DNA of 50,781 nucleotides from Mesorhizobium helmanticense (GTDB taxonomy: Bacteria > Pseudomonadota > Alphaproteobacteria > Rhizobiales > Rhizobiaceae): the NCBI RefSeq assembly GCF_003034915.1, contig NZ_PZJX01000011.1:1-50781 (forward strand). Direction: 5' to 3'. The position numbers were made by a program, and so were the translations under genes. Each line of letters opens with the position of its first letter. Positions within the stretch are counted from its first letter, which is position 1. Of the stretch, positions 16,127 through 26,215 are shown piece by piece. The notes beneath the pieces were generated by a model. That model was not told the DNA's origin and searched no databases. It worked only from the letters and a program-made list of their open reading frames with translations.

Positions 16127-17419
16127 CTACATGTTCAGCCGGATAGTGACGGAGCGGCCATGCGCATCGAGCCCTTCCGCCTTGGCCAGGGCGATGGCTG
16201 CGGGCGCCAGCAGCCGCAACTGCTCCGGCCCGAGCTTCAGGATCGAGGTGCGCTTGACGAAATCGAGCACCGAAAGCCCCGACGAGAAGCGCGCCGAGCG
16301 CGCCGTCGGCAGCACGTGGTTGGAGCCGCCGACATAGTCGCCGATGGCTTCCGGCGTGTGGCGGCCGAGAAAGACGGCGCCGGCGTTGCGCATGCGCAAA
16401 AGGAAGCCCTCGGCATCGTCAATTGCCAACTCGACATGTTCGGCCGCGATGCGGTCGACCAGCGGCAGCGCCGCCTCGATCGAAGGCACCAGGATCACCG
16501 CGCCGAAATCGCGCCAACTCGCTGCCGCCGTCTCGCCGCGCGACAGGCTCTGCAACTGGCGCTTGACGGCCTGTTCGACTGCTACGCCGAAGGCTGGATC
16601 GTCGGTGATCAGGATCGACTGCGCCGACACGTCATGCTCGGCCTGGGCGAGCAGGTCGGCGGCGATCCAGTCCGGATTGTTGCTGCCGTCGGCCACGACC
16701 AGCACTTCCGAAGGTCCGGCGATCATGTCGATGCCAACGGTGCCGAACACCTGGCGCTTGGCCGCCGCGACATAGGCGTTGCCGGGGCCGACGATCTTAG
16801 CGACGGGCTTGATCGTCTCGGTGCCATAGGCAAGTGCCGCGATCGCCTGTGCGCCGCCGACCCGGTAGATCTCGGAAACCCCGGCCAGATCGGCCGCGAC
16901 CAACACCAGTGGTGGCACGGCGCCGCCGGAGGCGGGCACGGCAATGGCGATGCGCTCGACGCCGGCGACCCTGGCCGGAACGGCATTCATCAGCACAGAG
17001 CTTGGATAACTCGCCGTGCCGCCCGGCACGTAGAGCCCGACCGCCTCGATCGCCGTCCAGCGCGCGCCGAGCTCGACGCCGGCGGCGTCGGTATAGCGGT
17101 CATCCTTCGGCCTCTGCCGTTCGTGATAGGCACGGATGCGGTCGCGGGCGAATTCGAGCGCCCTGATCGTATCCGGATCGGCGCCGTCATAGGCGCGGGC
17201 GATCTCGTCTTTGGAGACCGCGATGCCGAGGCTTTTCAGGTCGGCCTGGTCGAATGTCCTGGTGTAGTCGATCAACGCCGCGTCGCCCTCGGTCCGCACC
17301 CTGGCGATGATCTGGCGCACCACGGCCTCGACATCGGCGGAAACCTCCCGCTTGGTCAACAGGAAGGCGGCGAAACGCGGCTCGAAATCGGCGTCGGACT
17401 GGCGAAGCGTAATGGCCAT
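16127..17419 (-). CDS. hisD: Histidinol dehydrogenase
   Basis: 430-residue zinc enzyme for the last two oxidations of histidine biosynthesis (L-histidinol to L-histidine, using NAD). Conserved segments include YVPGGTASYPSSVLMN, AGPSEVLVVAD, QAEHDVSAQSILI, AEHVELAI and GSNHVLPTARSARFSSGLSV; the last contains known catalytic and zinc-binding residues. The start at 17419 was chosen because it gives MAITLRQSDADFE, the normal family N-terminus. It follows the DUF2948 gene after 10 bp. Confidence 0.97.
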   Translation of the reverse strand: MAITLRQSDADFEPRFAAFLLTKREVSADVEAVVRQIIARVRTEGDAALIDYTRTFDQADLKSLGIAVSKDEIARAYDGADPDTIRALEFARDRIRAYHERQRPKDDRYTDAAGVELGARWTAIEAVGLYVPGGTASYPSSVLMNAVPARVAGVERIAIAVPASGGAVPPLVLVAADLAGVSEIYRVGGAQAIAALAYGTETIKPVAKIVGPGNAYVAAAKRQVFGTVGIDMIAGPSEVLVVADGSNNPDWIAADLLAQAEHDVSAQSILITDDPAFGVAVEQAVKRQLQSLSRGETAAASWRDFGAVILVPSIEAALPLVDRIAAEHVELAIDDAEGFLLRMRNAGAVFLGRHTPEAIGDYVGGSNHVLPTARSARFSSGLSVLDFVKRTSILKLGPEQLRLLAPAAIALAKAEGLDAHGRSVTIRLNM

Positions 17420-17429
17420 CTTGTGCTTC

Positions 17430-17861
17430 TCAGGCTCTGTGGATGGGACGCGACGTCGCTTCCCAGGCGCCGCCAATGTCGGCGAGCCGCGCCTCGATGC
17501 ACTCGACATCGAGCATGATCGCGCCACCGCCAGAAAAGATCAGCTCGACAATGCCGGCGGGCTTGCTGATCTCGATGAAGCTGATCGCCAGCAGCGACAG
17601 CACCTCGCCTGGCTTGTCGCGGGCGATGCCGCTGGTCTTGGCGCCGAGCACCCTGTCGAAATGCAGCACGGCCTGCCGCCGCTCATTGTGCTGGCGAAAC
17701 AGGCCGGATTTCGCCTCCCAGACGAAGCGGTTCATGGTCAGCACGAAACGCTTGGCCACCGGCAGGTATTCCAGGTCGCCGATCTTCATCACGGCGTCCT
17801 GGACATGAGCCGAGACAATGCTCAGATCCTGATCGTCGAGTGCGACAAGCTTGAGAGCCAT
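17430..17861 (-). CDS. DUF2948 family protein
   Basis: 143-residue alphaproteobacterial protein of unknown function, recognised from ALDDQDLSIVSAHVQDAV at the N-terminus, EYLPVAKRFVLTMNRFVWE in the middle and AIMLDVECIEARLADIG near the end. It is conserved between murA and hisD in Rhizobiales, as here. No signal peptide, membrane helix or catalytic motif is visible. Confidence 0.92.
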   Translation of the reverse strand: MALKLVALDDQDLSIVSAHVQDAVMKIGDLEYLPVAKRFVLTMNRFVWEAKSGLFRQHNERRQAVLHFDRVLGAKTSGIARDKPGEVLSLLAISFIEISKPAGIVELIFSGGGAIMLDVECIEARLADIGGAWEATSRPIHRA

Positions 17862-18008
17862 GCGGATTTCACACCTGAAGGTTGATTATTCAGCCTTCTG
17901 TTAGGCGGTCTTTCCAGTCCGTGCAACCGCACCACGGATCCTGCCCAAGCCAATCGCTTCAGCGCCGAGATCGATACTGGCCTCAGGCCCTGGAATCCCG
18001 CCGATTGC

Positions 18009-19301
18009 CTATCCCGAAATCCGCTCGATCACCGCGCCGCAGCCGGACAGCTTCTCTTCCAGCCGCTCGAAGCCACGGTCGAGGTGGTAGACACGGTTGA
18101 CCGTGGTCTCGCCTTCGGCCGCCAGACCCGCAATGACCAGCGAGACGGAGGCGCGAAGATCGGTCGCCATGACGGGCGCGCCCTTCAGCTTGGAAACGCC
18201 GTCGACGATTGCCGTCTGGCCGGACAGCGTGATGTGGGCGCCGAGCCGGGCGAGCTCCTGGACGTGCATGAAGCGATTTTCGAAGATCGTCTCGGTGATG
18301 CGCGACCTGCCCTTGGCCATGGTCATCAGGCCCATGAACTGCGCCTGCAGATCGGTCGGGAAGGCCGGGAAGGGCGCGGTCGTCACGTCGACAGGCGAAA
18401 TGCCGGCGCCGTTGCGCCTCACACGGATGCCGGAATTAGTCTGCGTGATCTCGGCACCGGTCTGCGAAATCACATCGAGCGCGGTCTGCAACAGTTCGGG
18501 CCGCGTGCCTTCGAGCACGACGTCGCCGCCGGTCATCGCCACCGCCATCGCATAGGTGCCGGTCTCGATGCGGTCGGGAATGACGCGGACGCGGGCGCCC
18601 GACAGCGCCTCGACGCCGTCGATGGTGATGGTTGGCGTGCCGGCGCCGGAAATCCTGGCGCCCATGGCGTTGAGGCATTCGGCGAGGTTGACGATCTCGG
18701 GCTCGCAAGCGGCGTTTTCCAGCACCGTCTCGCCCTTGGCGAGCGACGCCGCCATCATCAGCACATGGGTGGCGCCGACCGAGACTTTCGGAAACACATA
18801 GCGGTTGCCGACCAGACGGCCGTGTTTGGTCTTGGCGATGACATAGCCGGTGTCGACGTCGATATCGGCGCCCAGCACCTGCAGGCCTTCCAGGAACAGG
18901 TCGACCGGGCGCGTGCCGATGGCGCAGCCGCCGGGCAGCGAAACCTTGGCTTCGCCCATGCGGGCAAGCAGCGGGCCGATCACCCAGAAGGACGCGCGCA
19001 TCTTCGAAACCAGCTCGTAAGGGGCTGTCGTGTCGACGATGTTGCGGGCCGAGAAATTGATGGTGCGCGAATAGCCTTCCTGCTGCTTCTCGCGGCGGCC
19101 ATTGACTGAATAATCGACACCATGGTTGCCGAGGATGCGGATCAACTGCTCGACATCGGCCAGATGCGGCACGTTTTCGAGCGTCAGCGTGTCGTCGGTG
19201 AGCAGCGAGGCGATCATCAGCGGCAGCGCTGCGTTTTTCGCGCCCGAGATCGGGATGCTTCCGGCAAGCTTGTTGCCGCCGACGATTCTGATGCGATCCA
19301 T
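18009..19301 (-). CDS. murA: UDP-N-acetylglucosamine 1-carboxyvinyltransferase
   Basis: 430-residue cytoplasmic enzyme for the first committed step of peptidoglycan synthesis, transfer of enolpyruvate from PEP to UDP-GlcNAc. Family features: start [33 protein letters not shown], the [17 protein letters not shown] loop, and the later [14 protein letters not shown] and [11 protein letters not shown] segments. The active-site loop has Gly-Gly-Cys-Ala-Ile-Gly, so the fosfomycin-reactive Cys is present. About 150 bp separate it from DUF2948. Three direct repeats lie 55-110 bp before the start codon. Confidence 0.97.
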   Translation of the reverse strand: MDRIRIVGGNKLAGSIPISGAKNAALPLMIASLLTDDTLTLENVPHLADVEQLIRILGNHGVDYSVNGRREKQQEGYSRTINFSARNIVDTTAPYELVSKMRASFWVIGPLLARMGEAKVSLPGGCAIGTRPVDLFLEGLQVLGADIDVDTGYVIAKTKHGRLVGNRYVFPKVSVGATHVLMMAASLAKGETVLENAACEPEIVNLAECLNAMGARISGAGTPTITIDGVEALSGARVRVIPDRIETGTYAMAVAMTGGDVVLEGTRPELLQTALDVISQTGAEITQTNSGIRVRRNGAGISPVDVTTAPFPAFPTDLQAQFMGLMTMAKGRSRITETIFENRFMHVQELARLGAHITLSGQTAIVDGVSKLKGAPVMATDLRASVSLVIAGLAAEGETTVNRVYHLDRGFERLEEKLSGCGAVIERISG

Positions 19302-19355
19302 GGAAGAGATATCCCCTCGGCCAAAAGCCGGTTTTCAATCGGTTAAGTCTGTCCT

Positions 19356-19409
19356 GTCTAGACCATTTGGCCCGTCTAGACCCCGGAGCCCGTCTAGACC
19401 ATTGGCCGG
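19356..19409. repeat. Three direct repeats with an 18-bp period upstream of murA
   Basis: Units at 19356-19373 (GTCTAGACCATTTGGCCC), 19374-19391 (GTCTAGACCCCGGAGCCC) and 19392-19409 (GTCTAGACCATTGGCCGG). Each starts with the palindrome GTCTAGAC. They lie between the murA start (19301) and the next gene's stop (19465), so they may be regulator sites or a local tandem duplication. Confidence 0.85.
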
Positions 19410-19464
19410 CTCGGTTCAAGAAGTAGGATTTCCTGGCAACCGGGCCAAGTCTGTTGATATTAAG

Positions 19465-19677
19465 TCAATCCTTTTGCATTTCCCTTAACGGGTCGAGCCC
19501 GTCCGGCCGCTGATCGGCTCCGCCAGTGCGTCGCGAACGCGTCTGCGCCTTGCGCTTCTGCAGATTGGCGCGCAATTGCTCGGCCAGTCGGTCCTTGCGG
19601 TCCGTGCCGCCCTTTTTGGACGAACCGTCGTTTTTTGGTGGACCGCCCTTGTCAGGTGGATTTGTCGTCTCGTTCAT
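19465..19677 (-). CDS. Small conserved hypothetical protein, basic and disordered
   Basis: 70-residue protein. The first 25 residues are Gly-, Pro- and Lys-rich (NPPDKGGPPKNDG), followed by a charged helix (DRLAEQLRANLQKRKAQTRSRR) and a short tail ending LDPLREMQKD. No known domain. It has the look of small rhizobial proteins encoded upstream of murA, and codon use fits the surroundings. Function is unknown; the helix could bind nucleic acid or a partner protein. Confidence 0.7.
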   Translation of the reverse strand: MNETTNPPDKGGPPKNDGSSKKGGTDRKDRLAEQLRANLQKRKAQTRSRRTGGADQRPDGLDPLREMQKD

Positions 19678-19834
19678 GGTTCCGTCCCGGCTGGCGATTA
19701 GCCAACGCCATCAGGCATAGCCAACATTGTGGCGCCGCCATGTCCTGGAAAGCCTTCCGGAGCCGGCTTCCACACATCATCGCGCTTGGCCTTGCGCTTG
19801 CCTGTTCGATATGGCAGAAGCCCCGCCATCGGCG

Positions 19835-19909
<75 letters not shown>

Positions 19910-20076
19910 TCTTATCCCCTTGAAAGTATTGAAGTCGTTGACTTGCAACGGTTTTTGTCCATTCTGACGTTACAACTGCCGTAACAAATCGGATGGAATT
20001 GGTGACTGGTCGCGTTCGAAATCTCCTGAATCGGAACGGCCAGCTTTCGCACAAGATCGCTGAGCATCTTGTTTGT

Positions 20077-21327
20077 TTACCTTTGGCTGGCAAGCCTCGA
20101 AAGGCTATCCAGCAACATTGTTCTGTCCTTGCCGATCATCAGCACGCCGCTGTCGGGAGCTAGCAGTGCCGAGAACGGCAACATGGCCGCGCCGATCGGC
20201 GAGGCCTCGGGGCCGAATTGTCCCGATACGATTTCCGGCGCGACAATGCCGATGGCGCTGGTCCGGTTGAACTGGGTCTGCACCCTTGCCAGCAGTTCGT
20301 GATGGATAGGCCGCGGCAGGATGCTGTCGAGAACGATCGCCTCGATGTCGATGACGGAGGTGATGGCGATGATCGCCTCGACCAGAGCGCTGGCGCAATC
20401 GTCGATCCATTCGAACAAAGGCACGCGCGCCCCCGGCGGCAGGGGATCCAGTTCCCGCACCCGATTGATCTCGATGCCGCGCGACTTGAGATGATTGACC
20501 AGCACATAGATCGATGCGCGATGTAGCAGGCTCTGGTAGCGGGCCGGCTTGGCTGCCACCGAATCGAGGCTTGAAGGCGAGACCGGCAACGGGCCGAGCG
20601 CAGCGCTGTTGCCGTGCGGACCGGTATGGACCTTGCCGCCTTGCACCAGCCCACCGCCGACGAACGTGTCAATCGAGATATGCATGAAGTCGCGGAACCG
20701 AGCGCCGGCCCCCTGGATGAGTTCGGCCAGCGCTGCCGATGACGCGTCGTTCTCGACGAACACCTGAGTTTTCGGCCTTGTGGCGAAGAAGGTTGAAAGG
20801 TCGATTGCTTCCCAGCGGTTGCCGAGGTCGTCGGGAAAGCCGAGCTCTTCGCTCCAGCCTCCCAGGAAATAGGGCGAAGCGATGCCTAAGCCGACAAGGC
20901 TGGCCCCGCCAAGCCCTGCGACCACCTTGTCGAAATTGGCAAGCGCCATATTTCCGGCCCTGAGCACCAGATCGGGATCCGGAAACCGGTATTCGTGCGA
21001 CTCGCGGGCCCGGACCTCGCCGGCGAAGTCTACTAACACGGCTTCCAGCGCACGTCGGCCGATCTTGATGCCGACGCTGTAGATCCGCTCCGGCGTGAGC
21101 CTGTAAAGTGTGGAAGGAGATCCGCGCTGCCCGAACCTTTTTCCCACTTGCTTTACGAAACCAGAGGATTCCAGCCCGTCGACAATGGTTGCGACAGCGG
21201 CCGGCGTCAGATTTGCGGCGCGCGCAAGGTCAGACTTGGAAGCCTCCTTCAGTCGGCGTATTGCATCGAGCACGAAACGCTCATTGTAATGCCGAACCTT
21301 GACAGAATTACTGCCTTTTCCAGACAA
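20077..21327 (-). CDS. ROK-family transcriptional regulator
   Basis: NagC/XylR-type repressor. N-terminal winged helix (KVRHYNERFVLDAIRRLKEASKSDLARAANL then TPAAVATIVDGL), then a ROK sugar-kinase-like domain with IGIKIGRR-type and FVENDASSAALAEL segments and the HGNSAALGPLP loop. The frame continues upstream to 21474, but a GGAG eight bases before TTG 21327 and the usual family N-terminus favour this start, giving 416 residues; ATG 21402 is the alternative. It is divergent from the first sugar transporter, so it probably represses that operon in the absence of its sugar. Confidence 0.88.
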   Translation of the reverse strand: MSGKGSNSVKVRHYNERFVLDAIRRLKEASKSDLARAANLTPAAVATIVDGLESSGFVKQVGKRFGQRGSPSTLYRLTPERIYSVGIKIGRRALEAVLVDFAGEVRARESHEYRFPDPDLVLRAGNMALANFDKVVAGLGGASLVGLGIASPYFLGGWSEELGFPDDLGNRWEAIDLSTFFATRPKTQVFVENDASSAALAELIQGAGARFRDFMHISIDTFVGGGLVQGGKVHTGPHGNSAALGPLPVSPSSLDSVAAKPARYQSLLHRASIYVLVNHLKSRGIEINRVRELDPLPPGARVPLFEWIDDCASALVEAIIAITSVIDIEAIVLDSILPRPIHHELLARVQTQFNRTSAIGIVAPEIVSGQFGPEASPIGAAMLPFSALLAPDSGVLMIGKDRTMLLDSLSRLASQR

Positions 21328-21536
21328 ACTGGCGTCTCCGATCAGTTTTTCACCGAGCCAGCCTAGCCGCCTACAACTTTGAAGCTGCTGCGATCGAGGC
21401 ATTCCGACCGCGCTTATGCGCGACACGACAGTGCCTGCAGGGCTAATGGAAGTCAATTTTCCTGTTGCGGTCAAGCTTCATTTAATATAGCAAATTGAAA
21501 AAACAACAGTGATTAGGCAATGACTAGGGAGGAGAG

Positions 21537-22331
21537 GTGCTGCACTCTGGCGCACATGGAGTAGCCGCTGCCGCGGCGACGAGAAACGTGGCCGTCCCGG
21601 TTGCCCTGGTTCAGGCGACAAAGGCCTTCGGAGGCACGATCGCCCTCAAGGACGCCTCCTTCGAATTGCGCTCCGGAGAGGTTCTGGCGCTGCTTGGCGA
21701 AAACGGCGCCGGCAAGAGCACCTGCGTCAAGCTGTTGGCCGGCGTGCATTCTCCCACCAGCGGCCATGTCGAAGTCGACGGCAAGCCTGTGGTCTTCCAT
21801 TCGCCGCACGATGCCCAGGCTGCCAGCATCGCGGTCATGCATCAGCATCCCGGCCTGTTTCCGGATCTTTCGGTGGCGGAAAACATCTATCTCGGGCACA
21901 TGCCGCGTGACCGCTTCGGTGGCATCGACAATTCCGCAATGCTTGCCGGCGCCCGCAAGGTGTTGGCAATGGTCGGCCTCAACGTACGGGCCGCAACGCG
22001 GTTAGGCGCGCTGCGCACCTCCGAGCAGCAATTGGTGGAAATCGCTCGCGCCCTGTCGCTCGACGCGCGTGTGCTCATCATGGACGAGCCCACGGCGGCG
22101 TTGTCGCAGCGCGAGGTCGAACGGCTGTTCACCGTCGTCGCCGATCTCAGGCAGCACGGCGTGGCGATGATGTTCGTCGGTCACCGCATGGACGAGATCT
22201 TCCGTATTGCCGACCGCATCGCGGTGCTGCGCGACGGGCGTCTCATCGGCGTCAAGCCCAAGGCCGATCTGGGCCGCGCGGCCGCCAATGATGGTCGGGC
22301 GCGAGGTGAGCGACCTTTATCCGGAACGTGA
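21537..22331 (+). pseudogene. Sugar ABC transporter ATPase, N-terminal half (frameshifted)
   Basis: First nucleotide-binding domain of a ribose-type (RbsA-like) ATPase, starting at GTG 21537 after GGGAGGA. Walker [10 protein letters not shown], signature-like region [14 protein letters not shown], Walker [12 protein letters not shown] and switch His in FVGHRMDEI are all intact. Near 22285 the frame is lost: the expected continuation [12 protein letters not shown] appears one frame over, and this frame ends in a short unrelated tail at 22331. Either one base was gained or two lost at 22285-22288. A sequencing error is possible because both halves are otherwise perfect. Confidence 0.85.
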
Positions 22332-24099
22332 CCACGCCACCGGCGCGCTGGTGCTGGAGGCGAGGGGGCTTTCGCGCGCCGGCGGCTTCGCCGACATCGA
22401 CCTCAAGCTGCATGCTGGAGAGGTGCTCGGGCTGGGCGGCCTGGTTGGCAGCGGGCGGACCGAGATAGCGCGCGTGCTGTTCGGCATCGACCAGCCGGAC
22501 GCCGGCGAAATTCTGATCGACGGCGAGGCTGTGCGCTTCGCATCGGCACGCGATGCCATGGGTGCGCGCATCGCCTATGTCTCCGAAGACCGCATGGGCC
22601 AGAGCTTGGTGATGGATTTCTCCATCCTAGACAATGCCGTGCTGCCAATACTCGACATGGCGGCGCCCTCCGGCCTCTACAGCACGGACCGCGCCATCGA
22701 CCTGGTTGCGGACTGGCTGAAGCGCATGAAGCTGCGCTTCTCTGGTTACGGGCAGCCGGTCAAGGAATTGTCCGGCGGCAACCAGCAGAAGGTGGTGCTG
22801 GCCAAATGGCTGCGCACCGAACCGCGTGTCCTCATCCTCGACGAGCCGACGCAAGGCATAGATGTCGGCACCAAGGCGGAAGTGCACGCGATGATCGCCG
22901 ATCTTGCCGCGCAGGGCATGGCGATCCTCTTGATCTCCTCTGAAATGCCTGAGTTGATCGGCATGTGCGACCGCATCGTTGTCCTTCGCGAAGGCCGCCA
23001 GACGGCCGAATTCGCGCGCGGCGAAGCTACCCAGGAAAAAGTGCTGGAGGCGGCGACGAAGACGGACGAACGCGTCGACCCGGCAGCGCAGGCTGCGCGT
23101 GTCTCTCTCTCGGACGAGAAAAAAGGACCGTTCGATTTCCTGAAGCGGCGAGAGTTCGGGCTGCTCGCCGCGATATTGGCGGTCGCCATTCCCGTCACCA
23201 TTATGAACCCGCGCATGGTGAGCGCGGCAAACCTGACCGCCGTGTCGATGGATGCTGCCTTGCTGGTTGTTGCGGCACTCGCGCAGATGCTGGTGCTGAT
23301 CACCCGCAACATCGACCTTTCGATCGCTGCGGTGATAGGTCTTTCAGCCTATATGGCGGCCAGCATGGTTCAGGCCTATCCTGGACTCGACATCGGCATC
23401 GGCCTTGCGACCGCATGCGCGGTCGGCGTTGTCGCTGGCCTGATCAACGGCCTTGTCGTCACCAGGGGAAAGATCCCGGCCATCGTCGTCACCCTGGCGT
23501 CGATGTCGATCTTTCGCGGCTTCAATTCGATCTGGGCGGCGGGCGACCAGATCAGCGCCGACGAGGTCACGCAGGCCTGGCTCGACATGACCGGTCTGAA
23601 AATCGCCGGCGTGCCGCTGATCGTCGTCATCGCCATTGTCATCCTGTGCGCCGGCTACGTGTTGCTTTATCGCACGGCCATTGGGCGCGAGCTGTTTGCC
23701 ACCGGCTCCAACCCTGACGGTGCGCGCCTCATCGGCATCCCCGTCGATCGGCGCATCCTTCTGGCCTTTGGCATGGCCGGCCTGCTCGGCGGTCTGTGCG
23801 GGGCGCTCTGGGCATCCCGCTACGCCACCATCGATGCTCGTGTCGCGCTCGGCTTCGAACTCACCGTGATCGCTTCGGCGGTGGTTGGCGGCGTCGCCAT
23901 CCGCGGTGGTTCGGGCACGCTGCTCGGCATCATCCTTGGCGCGCTCACTTTGCTGGTCATCAAGAACGGGCTGACGCTGGTGCGCGTCGACCCGCTGTGG
24001 CTGCAAGGAGTCTACGGCCTGGTGATCCTGGTCGCCATCGGCATCGACACCTTCATCGTGCGGCGCGCGGAGCAGGCAAGACAGGCGGGGGCGAGATGA
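22288..24099 (+). CDS. Sugar ABC transporter ATPase C-terminal half fused to a permease
   Basis: Continues the previous gene in the next frame. Residues about 1-275 form the second nucleotide-binding domain ([43 protein letters not shown]), which as usual lacks a full Walker A. A charged linker (about 275-305) then leads, without a stop, into a ribose-type permease with about eight to ten membrane helices and the conserved [18 protein letters not shown] motif. An ATPase-permease fusion is uncommon for this family. No ribosome site precedes ATG 22288, so without the upstream half it may not be made. It overlaps the next permease gene by ATGA. Confidence 0.85.
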   Translation: MMVGREVSDLYPERDHATGALVLEARGLSRAGGFADIDLKLHAGEVLGLGGLVGSGRTEIARVLFGIDQPDAGEILIDGEAVRFASARDAMGARIAYVSEDRMGQSLVMDFSILDNAVLPILDMAAPSGLYSTDRAIDLVADWLKRMKLRFSGYGQPVKELSGGNQQKVVLAKWLRTEPRVLILDEPTQGIDVGTKAEVHAMIADLAAQGMAILLISSEMPELIGMCDRIVVLREGRQTAEFARGEATQEKVLEAATKTDERVDPAAQAARVSLSDEKKGPFDFLKRREFGLLAAILAVAIPVTIMNPRMVSAANLTAVSMDAALLVVAALAQMLVLITRNIDLSIAAVIGLSAYMAASMVQAYPGLDIGIGLATACAVGVVAGLINGLVVTRGKIPAIVVTLASMSIFRGFNSIWAAGDQISADEVTQAWLDMTGLKIAGVPLIVVIAIVILCAGYVLLYRTAIGRELFATGSNPDGARLIGIPVDRRILLAFGMAGLLGGLCGALWASRYATIDARVALGFELTVIASAVVGGVAIRGGSGTLLGIILGALTLLVIKNGLTLVRVDPLWLQGVYGLVILVAIGIDTFIVRRAEQARQAGAR

Positions 24100-25085
24100 G
24101 GAAGTTCCTTCGTTCGATCGACTTCTGGGATCTGCTGCTGGCGATCTCCTGTCTGGCCATATTCCTCTATGCGGCGGTCTTCGTGCCGAATTTCGTCTCC
24201 GGCTTCAATCTTTCGCAACTGGCCGCGAGCGCCTCGGAAAAGGCGTTGCTGATTCTGCCGATGACGCTGCTCATCATCACCCGCGAGATCGACCTGTCGA
24301 TCGCCTCGATGTTGGCGCTGACATCCGTGGTCTTTGGCCTGTTCGTCCAGGCCGGTGTGCCGACGCTGGCGGCGATCCCGCTGACGCTCGTCGCCGGCGG
24401 GCTGCTCGGCGCCTTCAATGGCTATCTGGTCTCGGGCCTGGGGCTGCAGTCGCTGGTGGTGACGCTCGGCACCATGGCTCTCTATCGAGGTGTAGGCTAC
24501 ATTCTGCTCGGCACCGGTTCAGTCAACATCCTGCCGCCTGCGGTCGTCGATTTCGGCATCAACAACCTGCCGGGCACGCAGATACCGTGGACCATCGTGC
24601 CCTTCCTTGTGTTGGCGCCGGTGTTTGCCGTCATCCTGCAGAAGACGCCGACCGGCAAGCGCATCTACGCGCTCGGTGGCAGCCCCGAAGTGGCACGCTA
24701 TTCCGGCATAGACACGCGCCGCATGGTGCTGAACCTGTTCGTCGTCTCCGGCGTCGTCGCGGCAATCGCCGGCATCGTCTATACCGCGCGCCTTTCCAAC
24801 GCCCGCGCCAACAATGCGCTCGGCATGGAGCTCGATGTCATCACCATAGTGCTTCTCGGCGGCGTCAGCGTCTTTGGTGGCAAGGGTCGCTTGACCGGCG
24901 TCATGCTGGCGCTGGTCCTGATTGCCGTCATCCGCAATGTGCTGGCACTGAATCAGATCGGCGGCGACGCACAGGGCATGATCATCGGCCTGCTTCTGAT
25001 CGGTTCGCTGCTGGTCGGCAATTACTGGCGCTCCGCACAGGAGCGGCTTTCGAGATCGCGCGCCTTGCGCGAAACCAAGGGGTGA
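24096..25085 (+). CDS. Sugar ABC transporter permease
   Basis: 329-residue ribose-type (CUT2) permease starting [19 protein letters not shown], with about nine membrane helices and the conserved LIITREIDLSIASMLALTS motif, GLQSLVVTLGTMALYRG and VLLGGVSVFGGKG. With the permease fused to the ATPase it makes a two-permease transporter, as in rhamnose or autoinducer-2-type systems. It overlaps the fused gene by four bases. A small inverted repeat (TCGGGC 25088-25093, GCCCGA 25106-25111) separates it from the binding-protein gene, which could favour higher yield of the latter. Confidence 0.93.
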   Translation: MRKFLRSIDFWDLLLAISCLAIFLYAAVFVPNFVSGFNLSQLAASASEKALLILPMTLLIITREIDLSIASMLALTSVVFGLFVQAGVPTLAAIPLTLVAGGLLGAFNGYLVSGLGLQSLVVTLGTMALYRGVGYILLGTGSVNILPPAVVDFGINNLPGTQIPWTIVPFLVLAPVFAVILQKTPTGKRIYALGGSPEVARYSGIDTRRMVLNLFVVSGVVAAIAGIVYTARLSNARANNALGMELDVITIVLLGGVSVFGGKGRLTGVMLALVLIAVIRNVLALNQIGGDAQGMIIGLLLIGSLLVGNYWRSAQERLSRSRALRETKG

Positions 25086-25131
25086 TCTCGGGCCCCTTTC
25101 TTCAAGCCCGAATTTTGATGGAGGAGTAACA

Positions 25132-26133
25132 ATGAAAGCGTTTAGATTAGCCCTGCTCGCATCCGCGGTTCTGCTCGCACCAACCTCGCTGGCTCTAAGC
25201 CAGGAATGCGCCAAGGAGCCCGTAACGGTCGGCTTCCTGCCCAAGCTCGACACGGATCCCTACTTCAAGGTGGCTTTTGGAGGGGCCGAAGAGGCGGCGA
25301 AGGAAATTGGCGGCACCGCTACCCAGGTCGCCCCATCGCAGGCGACGGCGGAGGCACAGATCGAATTCATCAACAGCCTCGTGTCTCAGAAGGTCGGGGT
25401 CATCGCAATTGCCGGCAACGACGCCAATGCTGTAGCGCCTGCGCTGAAGCGTGCTGTCCAGCAGGGTGTCCGGGTGATCTCGTATGACTCCGATGTGGCG
25501 GCCGACGCCCGCGCGGTATTCGTGAATCAAGTTAAGGGCGACAGTCTCGCCGAAATGATGCTGGAAAGTGCATTCAATCTCAGCGGCGGTGAAGGCGAAT
25601 TCGCGATCCTGTCGTCTACGCCCACGGCCACCAACCAAAACGCCTGGATCGACTTCATGAAGGCGAAAATGGCGGCCGAGCCGAAGTTCTCCAAGATGAA
25701 GTTGGTGCAGGTCGCTTATGGCGAAGAAAGCGAGCAGATCAACCAGCAGCAGGCACTTGCGCTGGTGCAGGCGTTTCCGGATCTCAAGGTGATCATCGTT
25801 CCAGCAGGCATAGGTCTTCCGGCGGCAGCGCGTGCGCTCGAGGAGGCGGGCATGATCGGCAAGGTCAAGCTGACCGGCCTGGCACCGGCCACTCTGATCT
25901 CGAAATACATCAAGGACGGCGCTGCTCAGGATATCTGGTGGAACGTTACCGATCTTGGTTATCTTACCTATCAAACTGCCCAGGCGCTTGCGCAATGCAA
26001 GATCACCGGCAAGGAAGGTGAGAAGTTCACGGCGGGCAGGCTCGGCGAATACACCATCGGAGCCGGTGGCGAACTGATCCTGGGACCGGCCAAGATCGTC
26101 ACCCCCGAAAATCTGGCTGAGTTCAAGTTCTGA
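25132..26133 (+). CDS. Periplasmic sugar-binding protein, rhamnose/AI-2-like type
   Basis: 333-residue solute-binding protein with a Sec signal peptide (KAFRLALLASAVLLAPTSLA, cleavage near residue 23). The mature part has the periplasmic-binding-protein fold: VGFLPKLDTDPYFKVAFGGA, AIAGNDANAVAPALKRA, RVISYDSDV and VKLTGLAPATL. The FLPKLDTDPYF and YDSDV segments suggest the rhamnose (RhaS) or LsrB-like branch. A strong GGAGGAG ribosome site precedes the ATG. It delivers the substrate of the first transporter; the actual sugar cannot be told from sequence. Confidence 0.92.
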   Translation: MKAFRLALLASAVLLAPTSLALSQECAKEPVTVGFLPKLDTDPYFKVAFGGAEEAAKEIGGTATQVAPSQATAEAQIEFINSLVSQKVGVIAIAGNDANAVAPALKRAVQQGVRVISYDSDVAADARAVFVNQVKGDSLAEMMLESAFNLSGGEGEFAILSSTPTATNQNAWIDFMKAKMAAEPKFSKMKLVQVAYGEESEQINQQQALALVQAFPDLKVIIVPAGIGLPAAARALEEAGMIGKVKLTGLAPATLISKYIKDGAAQDIWWNVTDLGYLTYQTAQALAQCKITGKEGEKFTAGRLGEYTIGAGGELILGPAKIVTPENLAEFKF

Positions 26134-26155
26134 ACCGCAAGTCTCGAATACCGGC

Positions 26156-26179
26156 GGGCGCCGGGTCCATCCGGCGCCC
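26156..26179 (+). terminator. Hairpin after the first binding-protein gene
   Basis: GGGCGCCGG (26156-26164) pairs with CCGGCGCCC (26171-26179) around a 6-nt loop and is followed by TTCTTTC. It is a likely partial terminator that would stabilise the binding-protein mRNA and lower expression of the next gene. Confidence 0.7.
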
Positions 26180-26215
26180 TTCTTTCAACTCTCGATAGGC
26201 AATGCGGGGGCGGCA

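Noticed and set aside
15359..17518. A 719-codon open frame on the plus strand opposite hisD, UPF0262 and the phosphatase
   Set aside because: It is a shadow of high-GC minus-strand genes; its translation is rich in Arg, Asp, His and Gly, has no domain, and the opposite strand holds clear core genes.
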